Assembly: GCF_008329605.1 (NCBI RefSeq)
Contig: NZ_NPKO01000004.1
Coordinates: forward strand, 434,001 to 498,000
Direction: 5' to 3'
DNA from: Mycolicibacterium sp. P9-64
GTDB lineage: Bacteria; Actinomycetota; Actinomycetes; Mycobacteriales; Mycobacteriaceae
Length of the DNA stretch: 64,000 nucleotides
Part shown: one piece after another, positions 7,946-16,869 of the stretch
Layout: each line of letters starts with the position of its first letter
Numbering within the stretch: the stretch's first letter is position 1
Position numbers and translations under genes: made by a program
The notes under the pieces: generated by a model
The model's input: only the letters and a program-made list of their open reading frames with translations
The model's database searches: none
What the model was told of the DNA's origin: nothing

Positions 7946-8557
7946 TCACGACTCAGCCAAGGCCACTGCCGCCAGATCCGTCCAGCGAGCAAGCATCTCC
8001 TTGCGGTGTGCGGGGTTTCGGCCGAGCATGTCATCGACGATGGTGCCGCGGACCAGATTGATGGTCATCCAGAACGCGCCTTGCAGGCGATCGGGCGACG
8101 TGCGCGCCCCGATCAGCTCGGTGGCCATCGCCAGAACCTCGTGAGTCAGATCGTGCTGGACGCGCAGCATCTGCTGACGAAGGTCGTCGTCGTGCCGGAC
8201 CGCCACGTACAGCTCGACCGACGCCCTGCCGAGCTCACCGGCGGTCATCGACGAGACCAGAGCCACCAATGCATCCGCAGGCGGGGTGGTCGCCGACACC
8301 GTGTCGGCGCCGCGCTGCACCGCGTCACGCTGTCGCGCCGTGAGATGTTCGATGGTCTGCGCGAACAGTTCGGTCCGCGTGTGGAAGTGATGTAGGAACG
8401 CACCACGCGTCACCCCCGCGCGGTCGGAGATGTCGGCCGTGGACGCGTGCGCGTACCCAACCTCGGACAGGCTCTCGACGGCGGCATCCAGCAGCAGCGC
8501 ACGGGTGCGCATGCTGCGCTCCTGATGCTTGTTCGGCGGTAACTCGTTGACGGGCAC
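7946..8557 (-). CDS. TetR-family transcriptional regulator of the fadE cluster
   Basis: This 203-residue protein has an N-terminal helix-turn-helix at about residues 38-60 (TADISDRAGVTRGAFLHHFH), the classic TetR pattern. The C-terminal ligand-binding helices are typically variable. The GTG start at 8557 is chosen because it gives a full N-terminal arm; an internal ATG (8512) would still keep the DNA-binding helix. It is transcribed away from the fadE at 8653, and the 95 bp between them hold a perfect 19-bp palindrome. It is most likely an autorepressor that also controls the flanking acyl-CoA dehydrogenases, with an acyl-CoA or fatty acid as ligand. That role is inferred from position. Confidence 0.88.
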   Translation of the reverse strand: MPVNELPPNKHQERSMRTRALLLDAAVESLSEVGYAHASTADISDRAGVTRGAFLHHFHTRTELFAQTIEHLTARQRDAVQRGADTVSATTPPADALVALVSSMTAGELGRASVELYVAVRHDDDLRQQMLRVQHDLTHEVLAMATELIGARTSPDRLQGAFWMTINLVRGTIVDDMLGRNPAHRKEMLARWTDLAAVALAES

Positions 8558-8595
8558 GAATCGCAGTCTAGACAGATCGCAATTGCATGCTACGT

Positions 8596-8614
8596 TGAAC
8601 GTAAATTACGTTCA
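8596..8614. promoter_or_regulatory. TetR operator palindrome
   Basis: TGAACGTAAATTACGTTCA is a perfect inverted repeat of two 9-bp arms around one central base. It lies between the divergent TetR gene (start 8557) and fadE (start 8653), about 40 bp from each start, where a repressor would cover both promoters. Confidence 0.8.
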
Positions 8615-8652
8615 GCAGCGAATGTGATGGATTCGACGAAGGAAGGCAGCCG

Positions 8653-9792
8653 ATGAGCCTACGACTCACCGACGAGCAACAAGCCCTGGTGCAGACCGTG
8701 CGCGACTTCGCGGCGCGGGAGTGCGGCACGCGCGAACAGCGCCTGGCACTGACCGATCAGGGCACGAAGACCAGCAGCCCGGAGATTGGGGCCAAGCTCG
8801 CCGACCTGGGATTTCTGGGGTTGTCGATCCCCGAGGAGTACGGCGGCTCCGGTGGCGGCCTGTTCGATGCTTGCCTGTTCGTCGAGGAACTCTCCTACAA
8901 CCGGATACCGTTCGCCAGCTACCTGGTCTCGCTCATCGTCGCGCACAGCTATCTGAAGTTCGCCACCGAGGACATCAAGCACGAGGTGCTCAGCAGGGTC
9001 GTCGCAGGCGCGACGACGGCTGTCGCCATGTCCGAGCCGGGATCGGGTTCGGACGTGGCATCGCTGACGTGCAAGGCCGAGAAGGTCGACGGCGGCTTCC
9101 GCATCAACGGCCAGAAGACGTGGATCTCCAACGGGCACACTGCCGATCACATTCTGCTGGTCGCTCGCACCTCCGACAGTGGGGCCAAACACCAAGGCAT
9201 CACGATGCTTTCGGTACCCACCTCGACTCCCGGCATTGAGATCCATCCGATCGCGACCCTCGGCGCCGAGGTCAACGACGTCTTCTTCACCGACGCGTTC
9301 GTGCCCGAGGATCGACTCGTCGGCGTGGAGGGCCAGGGCTGGTCGCAGCTGATCGCGGGGCTGAACATCGAGCGGGTCATCATCGGCGCAGGCGCCCTCG
9401 GCCAGGCTCGCCGCGCATTCGACGACACCCTCGCCTACGTCAAGGACCGGAAGCAGTTCGGCAAGCCGATCGGATCGTTCCAGGCACTGTCGCAGCGGAT
9501 CGCCGACCTGGCCACCGAGATCGAGGTCACCCGACTGCTGGTGCACGACGTCGCCCAGCGGGTCGACGAGAACCCCGAAACGCTGCTCCCGCGCGAAGCG
9601 TCGATGGTCAAGCTCAAGGCCACCGAACTCGCCAAACATGCAGCGCTCGAAGGTATTCAGATGATGGGCGGCATGGGCTACACCAAGGAGGCGGGCATGG
9701 AGGAGATGCTGCGCCACACCGTGGTGGGCACCATCGTCGGCGGCACCAGCGAAATTCAGCGCGACATCATCGCCAAGACGTACGGGCTCTAA
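8653..9792 (+). CDS. fadE: Acyl-CoA dehydrogenase
   Basis: This 379-residue protein has the normal length for a short/medium-chain ACAD. The FAD-binding signature AMSEPGSGSDVASL is near residue 120. The WISNGHTADH strand follows near 158. The C-terminal GGTSEIQRDIIAKTYGL signature is complete, and the ACAD catalytic glutamate would be supplied by the C-terminal helical domain. The ATG follows GAAGGAAGGCAGCCG, a good purine-rich ribosome site. It probably oxidises acyl-CoA in the same pathway as the upstream fadE and is likely repressed by the divergent TetR protein through the 19-bp palindrome. Confidence 0.93.
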   Translation: MSLRLTDEQQALVQTVRDFAARECGTREQRLALTDQGTKTSSPEIGAKLADLGFLGLSIPEEYGGSGGGLFDACLFVEELSYNRIPFASYLVSLIVAHSYLKFATEDIKHEVLSRVVAGATTAVAMSEPGSGSDVASLTCKAEKVDGGFRINGQKTWISNGHTADHILLVARTSDSGAKHQGITMLSVPTSTPGIEIHPIATLGAEVNDVFFTDAFVPEDRLVGVEGQGWSQLIAGLNIERVIIGAGALGQARRAFDDTLAYVKDRKQFGKPIGSFQALSQRIADLATEIEVTRLLVHDVAQRVDENPETLLPREASMVKLKATELAKHAALEGIQMMGGMGYTKEAGMEEMLRHTVVGTIVGGTSEIQRDIIAKTYGL

Positions 9793-9797
9793 GGCCG

Positions 9798-10451
9798 CTA
9801 CAGCTCAGCCGACCGGACTACCCCGCGCACCACGGCCACGCAGAGTTCGGCGCAGACGGCCGCCAGTTCGGCGGTGTCTTCCACTGGATTCGCGAGCCAG
9901 CTCTCGATGATCTGGTTGGCGCCCCCGACCATGAACAGTGCGGTACGCCGCAGTTCGGTGGGATCCGGTGTGTCCGTGCCGAGGATGTCGGGGGCGTGCT
10001 CGACGACCAGTTCGGTGATGATGTCGAGGACCTGCACGCGGTGTTCGGTCAGGCCGGGAACGCTCGTCAGGTCGCTGGTCGCGATGCGGTGGATGTGGGG
10101 GTCGGCCGCGATGATGTCGAGGAACGTCTTGACCGCCGAGCGCACCTTGTCCCTGAGGCTGCCTGGTTCACCGATGCCAGCTGCGACGAAGGCCTGAAGC
10201 GTCTCGTCGCGGACGTCGTCGGAGACCGCGAAGATCAGCGACTCCCGAGTGGGGAATTGCTCGTAGAAGTAGCGCGGGGTCAATCCCGCTGCGCTACACA
10301 CGCCGCGGACGGTCACGTCCGTGATACCCGACTCGCCCCAGATCTGCCGCCCGGCGGTCAGCAACTTGCGGCGCCGTTCGGCGCGGCGGTCGGCTGCGCT
10401 GACCCCGCCGTAGTCACGCACCACCTCCGCGCGTCTCATTGACAGCACCAT
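9798..10451 (-). CDS. TetR-family transcriptional regulator
   Basis: This 217-residue protein has its helix-turn-helix around residues 44-66 (VRGVCSAAGLTPRYFYEQFP), the YFYEQF variant common in mycobacteria. It ends 5 bp from the fadE stop (convergent) and is divergent from the MpaB-like gene, with 64 bp between their starts. That gap contains a short inverted repeat (10479-10495). It is expected to regulate itself and the MpaB-like oxygenase. An ATG at codon 5 is an alternative start. Confidence 0.87.
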   Translation of the reverse strand: MVLSMRRAEVVRDYGGVSAADRRAERRRKLLTAGRQIWGESGITDVTVRGVCSAAGLTPRYFYEQFPTRESLIFAVSDDVRDETLQAFVAAGIGEPGSLRDKVRSAVKTFLDIIAADPHIHRIATSDLTSVPGLTEHRVQVLDIITELVVEHAPDILGTDTPDPTELRRTALFMVGGANQIIESWLANPVEDTAELAAVCAELCVAVVRGVVRSAEL

Positions 10452-10478
10452 ACTCGCAGCCTACATTCGGAACACGCA

Positions 10479-10495
10479 CGTTATCCAAAGTAACG
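10479..10495. promoter_or_regulatory. Candidate operator for the TetR/MpaB-like divergent pair
   Basis: CGTTA (10479-10483) and TAACG (10491-10495) form a short inverted repeat with a 7-bp spacer. It lies midway between the TetR start (10451) and the oxygenase start (10516). Its position is right for a repressor site, but the arms are only 5 bp. Confidence 0.45.
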
Positions 10496-10515
10496 GCTCA
10501 AAGGAGAGCACCGAG

Positions 10516-11733
10516 ATGAGCGTGGCGATTCCTACTCGACACCCCCACCATCCCGGCACCGTTCCGGTCATGGTGTGGTCGTTGGCGCAGCTCGTGGGCA
10601 TCGGAAAGCCCACGCCCGAACAGTGGCGCAGGCTCGGCGAGCGGCTGTCCGTCGGCGACGAGCCGATGGACAGCCTGGTCGACTGGATGTCGTCGGCGGG
10701 AATGGCGCAGACGCGACCGCTGTTCGATCGCGCGCTTGCCGATGGCATCGCCCATGTGCCAGAGGCACCGGAACCGCTGCGCGAGTTCTTCGTTCAGGTC
10801 GAGGCGGTCCCGGACTGGGTGGACTTGGAGAAACTGCGCCGTGGAGCGCGGGCCCTGCGCAGGGGTGGCGCCGACGGGATGTACGTCGCGCGTGACGTGG
10901 CGCTTCTTGGGGGGTATCAATTCTCCGGCTTCAACAAGACCCTCCTGCGCACCGGTGCGCTGGAGAAGGGCTCGAACAAGCGCTTCGCCGAGACCATGCA
11001 GTGGGCCATGGACGTGATCTCGGAAGGCGGCCTTGATCCGCTCGGCGTGGGCTACCAATCCACGATCCGCGTGCGGCTCATTCACGCGTTCGTCCGTCGA
11101 CACGTTGCGGCGATGCCGGACTGGCGTAGCGACGAATGGGGTGTACCGGTCAACCAGACCGACATGGCCGCCACGCTGGTCGGCGCGCTCATCGCCCCGT
11201 CCGCGGGCGGGATTGGAATGGGAATCCTGCCCACCCCAGCGGATCTCGACGGCATCGCACACCTGACGCGGTACGTCGGCTGGCTCATCGGCGTGCAGGA
11301 CGAGTGGTTGCCTCGCAGCTTTCGCGACGGCATCCGAATCCTCTACCACACGCTCACGGCGCTCGCGGCGCCCGACGAGTCCACCAAGCAACTGGCCGTC
11401 CCGATGGCCGACGACCCGATGGCTTGGCACTACCGTTTCCTGCCTGCCCTGCGCCGCCGTATCGCAAGGGCCCAGCACCTGTCGGTGACCAGCGGGTTCC
11501 TCGGGCCGCGCACGATGCGCGCCTTGGGGCTGGCCTACGTGCCACCGTGGTATCCGCTCCTGCGGATTCCGGTCAACATGACGCGCAGCGTGGCTGCCCT
11601 GACTCTTCCCGGTGGAATGAAGCGCGCAGACACTCGCGGCCAACGAGAGCAGGAAGCCTTGCTGCACACCATGATCGGCGACGCCGAGGCAGCCGTCGGC
11701 GACTCCGCGGCCCGCGTCGTCCGCGTCGCTTGA
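10516..11733 (+). CDS. MpaB/latex-clearing-protein-like oxygenase (DUF2236)
   Basis: This 405-residue protein belongs to the ER-bound oxygenase MpaB/Lcp/DUF2236 superfamily, whose studied members bind a b-type haem. The motif VRLIHAFVRRH (about residues 190-200) contains the histidine used as haem ligand in latex-clearing protein. The segment LLGGYQFSGFNKTLLRTGAL near 132-150 matches the preceding conserved region with Lys and Thr. No signal peptide is visible, so the enzyme appears cytoplasmic. Mycobacteria carry many DUF2236 paralogs with unknown substrates. The GGAGAGCACCGAG ribosome site supports this ATG. It is probably controlled by the divergent TetR. Confidence 0.8.
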   Translation: MSVAIPTRHPHHPGTVPVMVWSLAQLVGIGKPTPEQWRRLGERLSVGDEPMDSLVDWMSSAGMAQTRPLFDRALADGIAHVPEAPEPLREFFVQVEAVPDWVDLEKLRRGARALRRGGADGMYVARDVALLGGYQFSGFNKTLLRTGALEKGSNKRFAETMQWAMDVISEGGLDPLGVGYQSTIRVRLIHAFVRRHVAAMPDWRSDEWGVPVNQTDMAATLVGALIAPSAGGIGMGILPTPADLDGIAHLTRYVGWLIGVQDEWLPRSFRDGIRILYHTLTALAAPDESTKQLAVPMADDPMAWHYRFLPALRRRIARAQHLSVTSGFLGPRTMRALGLAYVPPWYPLLRIPVNMTRSVAALTLPGGMKRADTRGQREQEALLHTMIGDAEAAVGDSAARVVRVA

Positions 11734-11753
11734 GGTCTTGAGGTAGCTGACGG

Positions 11754-12224
11754 CTACGGCTGCGCGATCGGCAGCGTGTTCGGCTCCGCCACGACCTTCT
11801 TCGGCAGCCGCCGTTTCAGGCTTGCACTCTTGATCATCCGAATGCCCAGGTTCGTGGACGTGAACATCGGAATGATGCCAAGGAACGTGCGTTCGGAGGG
11901 GGTGATCCCGTGCAAATGCGCATAGTCAAGGCTGCCGAAGACGTAGAAGCACCCGATGCTGAAGATCGCCAAGGGGATGCAGAGGGCCATGAAGGACCCG
12001 CGATCGTGGACGGCCTGCCTCGCAAGCGCCAACTCGTCCTCCGACATCGGTTCACGTTTCTGAAGCTTGCGCAGAACCCTTGGGATGCCGTCGATCTCGT
12101 CGCTCAAGGGCAGTGTCGGCCTGCGTCCCAACCGCGCCACGTACACGGCGGCAAGCCCGGCGAAGATGGCCAGGAACACGAAGGAGATGACCATCGGAAG
12201 CGCCCACACGCTCTGAAACGTCAT
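11754..12224 (-). CDS. Small membrane protein coupled to MmpL
   Basis: This 156-residue protein starts at ATG 12224, overlapping the mmpL stop by 4 bp (ATGA), so translation is coupled. A longer open frame exists but would run inside mmpL. Two membrane helices are visible: residues 8-27 (ALPMVISFVFLAIFAGLAAV) and about 85-105 (FMALCIPLAIFSIGCFYVFG). The cytoplasmic loop between them is rich in charge, and the tail is basic. I do not recognise a named domain. Its place as third gene of an mmpS-mmpL operon suggests an accessory subunit of the exporter, or a membrane protein needed for the lipid it moves. Confidence 0.75.
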   Translation of the reverse strand: MTFQSVWALPMVISFVFLAIFAGLAAVYVARLGRRPTLPLSDEIDGIPRVLRKLQKREPMSEDELALARQAVHDRGSFMALCIPLAIFSIGCFYVFGSLDYAHLHGITPSERTFLGIIPMFTSTNLGIRMIKSASLKRRLPKKVVAEPNTLPIAQP

Positions 12225-15070
12225 CGCTTCACCCCAAAGTCCGAGACCTGCCGCAGGGGACGGGTACGCACCAACGTCGGCCACCAGAACCATGGCCCGA
12301 GAATCCGCAGGAGGCACGGCACGATGAACGTGCGCACGATCAGCGTGTCGAGCAGCAGGCCCATGCATACCGTCGACCCCACCTGACCGATGGTTCGCAG
12401 ATCGCTGGTGAGCATGGCCAGCATGGTGAACGCGAACACCAGACCTGCCGACGTCACCACGCCGCCAGTGCTTCCCAGCGCGCGAATGAGGCCAGTGTGT
12501 ATCCCGGTCGTTTGGACGCCGGCTCCCAGTTCTTCCTTGACGCGGGAGATCAGCAGCAGGTTGTAGTCCGAACCGACGGCCACCAGGATGATGAACGTCA
12601 GCGGCAACACCAGCCAGTGCAGGTGCAGGCCGACCAGGTGCTGCCAGACGAGGACCGACAGGCCGAATGCGCCGGCGAACGAGAAGGCCACCGTCCCGGG
12701 AATGACCATGGCGGCCATCAGACTTCGCGTGATGAACAACATGATCAGGAAGATCAGGATGAACGCGGCGATCGCCACGATGAGCAGATCGGAGGTGGCA
12801 TAGGTCTTGATGTCCAAGTTGTTCGAGGCTGCGCCACCGATGTAGATCTTGGCGCCCGCCAACGACGTTTCCTTCAACGCGATCTGGATGGCCTCCGGGA
12901 ACTTCTCTACGTGTTCGATGCCTTCTGGGCCCATCGCGTTGCCCTCGTGGGTGACGATGAAGCGTGCTGCCTTGCCGTCCGGCGACATCATCAGTGCCAT
13001 GCCGGTCTTGACGTCCTCGTTGTCGAAGGCTTCTCGTGGCATGTAGAAGTAGGAATCGCTGCGGGACTTGTCGAAGTCGTTGCCCACGTTGATCAAATCG
13101 TCGAAGGTCTGGTCGGTCTGCGTGGACTGCAAATGTGCCGGACCGTACGAGTTGACGATGATCGCCTGCAGCGCGGCCGTTTCGTCCCGCTGAATCTTCA
13201 ACTGGGCGACCATCTGCGGCATGAGCGCGTCCATGGCCTGAAAGTCACCGACGGCGTTGTGGATCTGCTCGTCGAGGGCGTCGAGGCCGTCGAGCCCGTC
13301 GAACAGCGATTTGAACGCGTAACAGACGGGAATGTCGTAACAGTGTGGCTCCCAATAGAAGTAAGCCTTGAGTGGCCGCATGAAGTCATCGAGATTCGAG
13401 ATGTTGTCGTTGACTTCGTCGGTGACCGCCTGCAGATTCTCGAAGGTGAGGACTGTGTTGTGCAGGATGTCTGCCAACTTTTGCGTCAGCTCGATCGTCT
13501 TGCCAAGCGTCTCAACGGTCTCCGCCTGGATCTGGGCCTGTTTGTCGGTGTCGCTGTTCTGCGACTGGTTGAAGGGCAGCTGTTGACCGCTGCCGCCGCC
13601 CTGCGTGGTGAACAAGTAGGGAATGGTGGCGCGGTCGAGTGGTCGGCCCAACGGTCTGGTGATGCTCTGCACCATGGCGACCCCCGGCACCCGAATGAGC
13701 GCCCCCGCAACACGGTCCAGCGAGATGAAGTCCGCCGAGTTCCGCATGTCGTGATCCGACTCGATCATCAGCATCTCGCTGAACAGCTTGCTGGGCGGGA
13801 AGTGTCGATCCGACGCCTCAAAGCCCTGGTTGGCTGGAGCGCCGCTCGGTTGGTACGTGCGGTCGTCGTAGCTCACCCGATACGTCGGAACGAAGACCGC
13901 CCCGACCATGACGACGGCGCAGCTGGCCGCGAGGATGGGCACGGGCCACCGCACCACGCTCGCGGCGATCCGTCGGTAGAGGTGTCCCTTGACGACTCGC
14001 TTCGGGTCGAAGAGGCCGAAGAGGCTGCCCACCGTGAGGATGGCAGGCCCGAGCGTCAGCGCCGCGGCGATCGTGAACAGCATGCCGATGGCAACGGCCG
14101 GTCCCATGGTGTGGAAGTAGTCGAGTCGCGCGAAACTCAGACAGAAACCGGCGCCCGCGATGGTCAGCCCCGAGCCGATGATGATGGGGGACACACTGCG
14201 GAAGGCGGTGTAATACGCGTCTTCTCGACTTTCGCCGAGTTGGCGGGCCTCCTGATAACGGCCCATCAGGAAGATGCCGTAGTCGGTTCCGGCCCCAAGG
14301 GTCAGCGAGATGGTGATGTTCACCGCGAACGTCGAGAGTGGAATGACCCCGAAGTGCCCGAGGGTGGAGATGACGCCCTTGGCGATGAGCATCTCGAACA
14401 ACACCGTGACCAACGGCATCAACACCGTGCTGGGGGAGCGGTAGACCAGGAGCAGCATGAAGATGATCAAGAAGATCGTCACGATCGTGATGTTGTTCAG
14501 GCTCGAGTCCGCGATCGACAGCGTGTCCGAGGCCAACGGTGCAGCGCCACTGACGTAGACCCTGAGGCCCGGCGGTGGGGTGTCGTTCGCAATGATGTCG
14601 CGGACGGCATCGACGGATCTGTTGGCCTCGATCTGCCCGATGTCACCGGCGAGACGCAGCAGCACGTAGGTGGACTTGCCGTCGACGCTCTGTGCCCCGG
14701 CCGCGGTGATTGGCTTGCCCCACAGATCCATCACGTACTGCACGTGCTGGGGGTCGGCCTTCAGCCGCTTCATCAGATCGTCGTAGTACTGGTGGTCCTT
14801 GTCGTCCAACGGGTGGTCGGCCTCCAGCACGACCATCGTCAGGCTGGTGGACGTGGACTCCTGGAACTTCTCGCCGATGTGCAGCATCGCGACCTGGGAC
14901 GGCGCGTAGGTCGGAATCATCGGGCCCGCGAGCTCGGCTGCGACGTCTTCTACCTTCGGAATGAAGGTGTTGGTCGTGACCGCGACAAGTCCCCAGAAGA
15001 TGATGATCGGGATCGCGAGGACCCGGACGGCTCTTGGGAAGAACGGTCGGCCTGCCTGATGGGCGCTCAC
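12221..15070 (-). CDS. mmpL: MmpL-family RND transporter
   Basis: This 949-residue protein is the usual MmpL length. An N-terminal helix (about residues 15-33) is followed by a large periplasmic porter loop and a cluster of helices near 190-345. The RND motif SLTLGAGTDYGIFLMGRYQEA carries the Asp-Tyr pair thought to relay protons. A second periplasmic domain and a second helix cluster near 770-930 follow, with the matching VAVGSDYNLLLISR motif. MmpL proteins export lipids, siderophores or drugs across the inner membrane, powered by protons. The GTG start overlaps the mmpS stop (GTGA). The substrate cannot be named from sequence. Confidence 0.93.
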   Translation of the reverse strand: MSAHQAGRPFFPRAVRVLAIPIIIFWGLVAVTTNTFIPKVEDVAAELAGPMIPTYAPSQVAMLHIGEKFQESTSTSLTMVVLEADHPLDDKDHQYYDDLMKRLKADPQHVQYVMDLWGKPITAAGAQSVDGKSTYVLLRLAGDIGQIEANRSVDAVRDIIANDTPPPGLRVYVSGAAPLASDTLSIADSSLNNITIVTIFLIIFMLLLVYRSPSTVLMPLVTVLFEMLIAKGVISTLGHFGVIPLSTFAVNITISLTLGAGTDYGIFLMGRYQEARQLGESREDAYYTAFRSVSPIIIGSGLTIAGAGFCLSFARLDYFHTMGPAVAIGMLFTIAAALTLGPAILTVGSLFGLFDPKRVVKGHLYRRIAASVVRWPVPILAASCAVVMVGAVFVPTYRVSYDDRTYQPSGAPANQGFEASDRHFPPSKLFSEMLMIESDHDMRNSADFISLDRVAGALIRVPGVAMVQSITRPLGRPLDRATIPYLFTTQGGGSGQQLPFNQSQNSDTDKQAQIQAETVETLGKTIELTQKLADILHNTVLTFENLQAVTDEVNDNISNLDDFMRPLKAYFYWEPHCYDIPVCYAFKSLFDGLDGLDALDEQIHNAVGDFQAMDALMPQMVAQLKIQRDETAALQAIIVNSYGPAHLQSTQTDQTFDDLINVGNDFDKSRSDSYFYMPREAFDNEDVKTGMALMMSPDGKAARFIVTHEGNAMGPEGIEHVEKFPEAIQIALKETSLAGAKIYIGGAASNNLDIKTYATSDLLIVAIAAFILIFLIMLFITRSLMAAMVIPGTVAFSFAGAFGLSVLVWQHLVGLHLHWLVLPLTFIILVAVGSDYNLLLISRVKEELGAGVQTTGIHTGLIRALGSTGGVVTSAGLVFAFTMLAMLTSDLRTIGQVGSTVCMGLLLDTLIVRTFIVPCLLRILGPWFWWPTLVRTRPLRQVSDFGVKR

Positions 15071-15510
15071 GCGGACTTCACTCTGCAGGTGACGTCCGCG
15101 TTCTGGCGTGTCGCCGATTGGTCGTCGCGGACAACACCATTCACCAGCATGCGGCAGTGGACCGCGCCGCCATGCACCTGCGCAGAGATGCTGCCGGAGA
15201 CGACGGTCAGCGTGGTGGTCTCGGTGTGCGACCAGGGCAACGTGTCCAGATTGACGGTGTGCGGATGTCCGTCGATGTCGATGTAGGACAGCAATCCGCT
15301 GTCGCCGAGGTCGCCGTCCAACTCATAGGTGAGCTGCTTTGGCACGAACTCCTCGGGTGCCTGGGGACCGTTGACTGCGAGGACCGGCCCAGGAGCAGAC
15401 GCCTGATGCACCTTCCACATGCACAGCGCACCCAACGCGACGGCAATGACGGCGACCAGTGGCAGCCAGACTCGTGCCAGGACAGCCCTGCCCCTCGAAC
15501 GTCGGCTCAT
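15067..15510 (-). CDS. mmpS: MmpS-family accessory protein
   Basis: This 147-residue protein has one N-terminal membrane helix (about residues 14-32) and a periplasmic beta-sandwich domain. Two cysteines near the end (VHCRMLVNGVV and DVTCRVKSA) and the YELDG-LSYID strand pair are typical of MmpS. MmpS proteins work with the adjacent MmpL as membrane-fusion-like partners in export. First gene of a three-gene operon; a 23-bp palindrome lies 28 bp upstream of the start. Confidence 0.92.
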   Translation of the reverse strand: MSRRSRGRAVLARVWLPLVAVIAVALGALCMWKVHQASAPGPVLAVNGPQAPEEFVPKQLTYELDGDLGDSGLLSYIDIDGHPHTVNLDTLPWSHTETTTLTVVSGSISAQVHGGAVHCRMLVNGVVRDDQSATRQNADVTCRVKSA

Positions 15511-15537
15511 TCGTTCACCTCTCGCATTCTCACTCGC

Positions 15538-15560
15538 CTATATCAACTTAGTTGATATAG
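15538..15560. promoter_or_regulatory. 23-bp operator palindrome upstream of mmpS-mmpL
   Basis: CTATATCAACT-T-AGTTGATATAG is a perfect inverted repeat with 11-bp arms around one base. It is AT-rich in a GC-rich genome and lies just upstream of the mmpS start. It looks like a TetR-type operator that overlaps the promoter. No regulator gene is adjacent, so the repressor must be encoded elsewhere. Confidence 0.8.
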
Positions 15561-15705
15561 AGCCCTAAAAACGCTACCAGCCCTGAGCCAGCAAACGCCA
15601 AACGGACGGCGTCCACGACGCTGCAGTGCTGATCAGTGTGCTCGATGGTGCACGATCGCGCGAGAGTACCGTCGCAGACGTACCGCGACAGGAAGAAGGA
15701 CGCAC

Positions 15706-16854
15706 GTGACCGCAGATCTGCCCGAGAACGCATTGGAGTTGCGGTCGTTGGTGACCTCGCAAGGCACGCTGGAGCTCTCGCTGCACGACGTGCCCGTTCC
15801 CACCCCTGGTGACGACGAGGTCTTGGTCCGCATCGAGGCCTCGCCGATCAACCCGTCAGACCTGGGGCTGCTCACCGCAACCGCCGACATGGCGACCGCG
15901 ACGGTGTCCGGCACTCCGGAGCGCCCCGTCGTCACCGCATCGTTGAAAGATGGTTCGCTTGGCGCGCTTTCGGCCCGTGTCGATCAATCGCTGCCAGTGG
16001 GCAACGAGGGCGCGGGCACCGTCGTCGCTGCGGGCTCGTCGCCGGCGGCCCAGGCCCTTCTTGGCAAGATGGTGGGGGTCGCAGGCGGCGCCATGTACTC
16101 GCAGTACCGAGTCGTCCACGCTGCCGCCTGCCTGGTGTTGCCCGACGGAACGCCGGCACGGGATGGGGCGTCGTCGTTCGTGAACCCCCTGACTGCACTC
16201 GGCATGGTCGAAACGATGCGCAGCGAGGGGCATTCGGCTCTGGTGCACACCGCAGCGGCGTCCAATCTCGGCCAGATGCTCGTCAAGCTCTGTCTCACGG
16301 ACGGTATCCCGCTCGTCAACATCGTTCGCAAGACCGAGCAGGAGGAGCTGCTCAGGTCGCTCGGCGCTGTCCACGTGTGCAATTCGGGCTCGCCATCGTT
16401 CGCCTCGGATCTTCTCGAGGCGCTGAAGGCGACGTCGGCGACGCTTGCGTTCGACGCCACGGGTGGAGGTCCGCTGGCAGGCCAGATCCTCAGCGGCATG
16501 GAGCAAGCCGCCAACGCGACCGCGGCCGAGTACTCGCGCTACGGGTCGACCGTGCACAAGCAGGTGTACCTCTACGGCCGCCTGGACACGAGCCCGACCA
16601 CTCTCGACACCGGGACGGTCGGCATGGCGTGGGGCCTCGGCGGATGGCTGCTCACGCCGTTCCTTCAGAAGGCGGGCGCCGAGACGATTGGCCGCCTCCG
16701 AAACCGGGTCGCCACGGAGCTGACCACGACGTTCGCGAGCACGTACACCGGCGAGGTCTCACTCGCAGGGATGCTGGCGCCAGATGCATTCAATGCCTAC
16801 GGCAAGCGGGCCACCGGCGAGAAGTTCCTGGTGACACCGCAAACGCGGCCCTGA
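15706..16854 (+). CDS. Zinc-independent medium-chain dehydrogenase (quinone oxidoreductase-like)
   Basis: This 382-residue protein of the MDR superfamily has an N-terminal GroES-like domain (VPTPGDDEVLVRIEASPINPSDLG) and a Rossmann domain near 170-290 (ALVHTAAASNLGQMLVKL, then DATGGGPLAG). The catalytic and structural zinc cysteines of alcohol dehydrogenases are absent, which points to an NADPH-dependent quinone or enone reductase. The GTG start follows GGAAGAAGGA, a strong ribosome site. It is divergent from the mmpS operon, 196 bp away. Substrate unknown. Confidence 0.85.
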   Translation: MTADLPENALELRSLVTSQGTLELSLHDVPVPTPGDDEVLVRIEASPINPSDLGLLTATADMATATVSGTPERPVVTASLKDGSLGALSARVDQSLPVGNEGAGTVVAAGSSPAAQALLGKMVGVAGGAMYSQYRVVHAAACLVLPDGTPARDGASSFVNPLTALGMVETMRSEGHSALVHTAAASNLGQMLVKLCLTDGIPLVNIVRKTEQEELLRSLGAVHVCNSGSPSFASDLLEALKATSATLAFDATGGGPLAGQILSGMEQAANATAAEYSRYGSTVHKQVYLYGRLDTSPTTLDTGTVGMAWGLGGWLLTPFLQKAGAETIGRLRNRVATELTTTFASTYTGEVSLAGMLAPDAFNAYGKRATGEKFLVTPQTRP

Positions 16855-16869
16855 CGGCGTGCAGGAGGG

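Noticed and set aside
12497..15286. A very long plus-strand open frame opposite mmpL
   Set aside because: It is the mirror of the mmpL codon pattern in a GC-rich genome. The translation is rich in Arg, Asp, Glu and His without any fold, and mmpL is certain.
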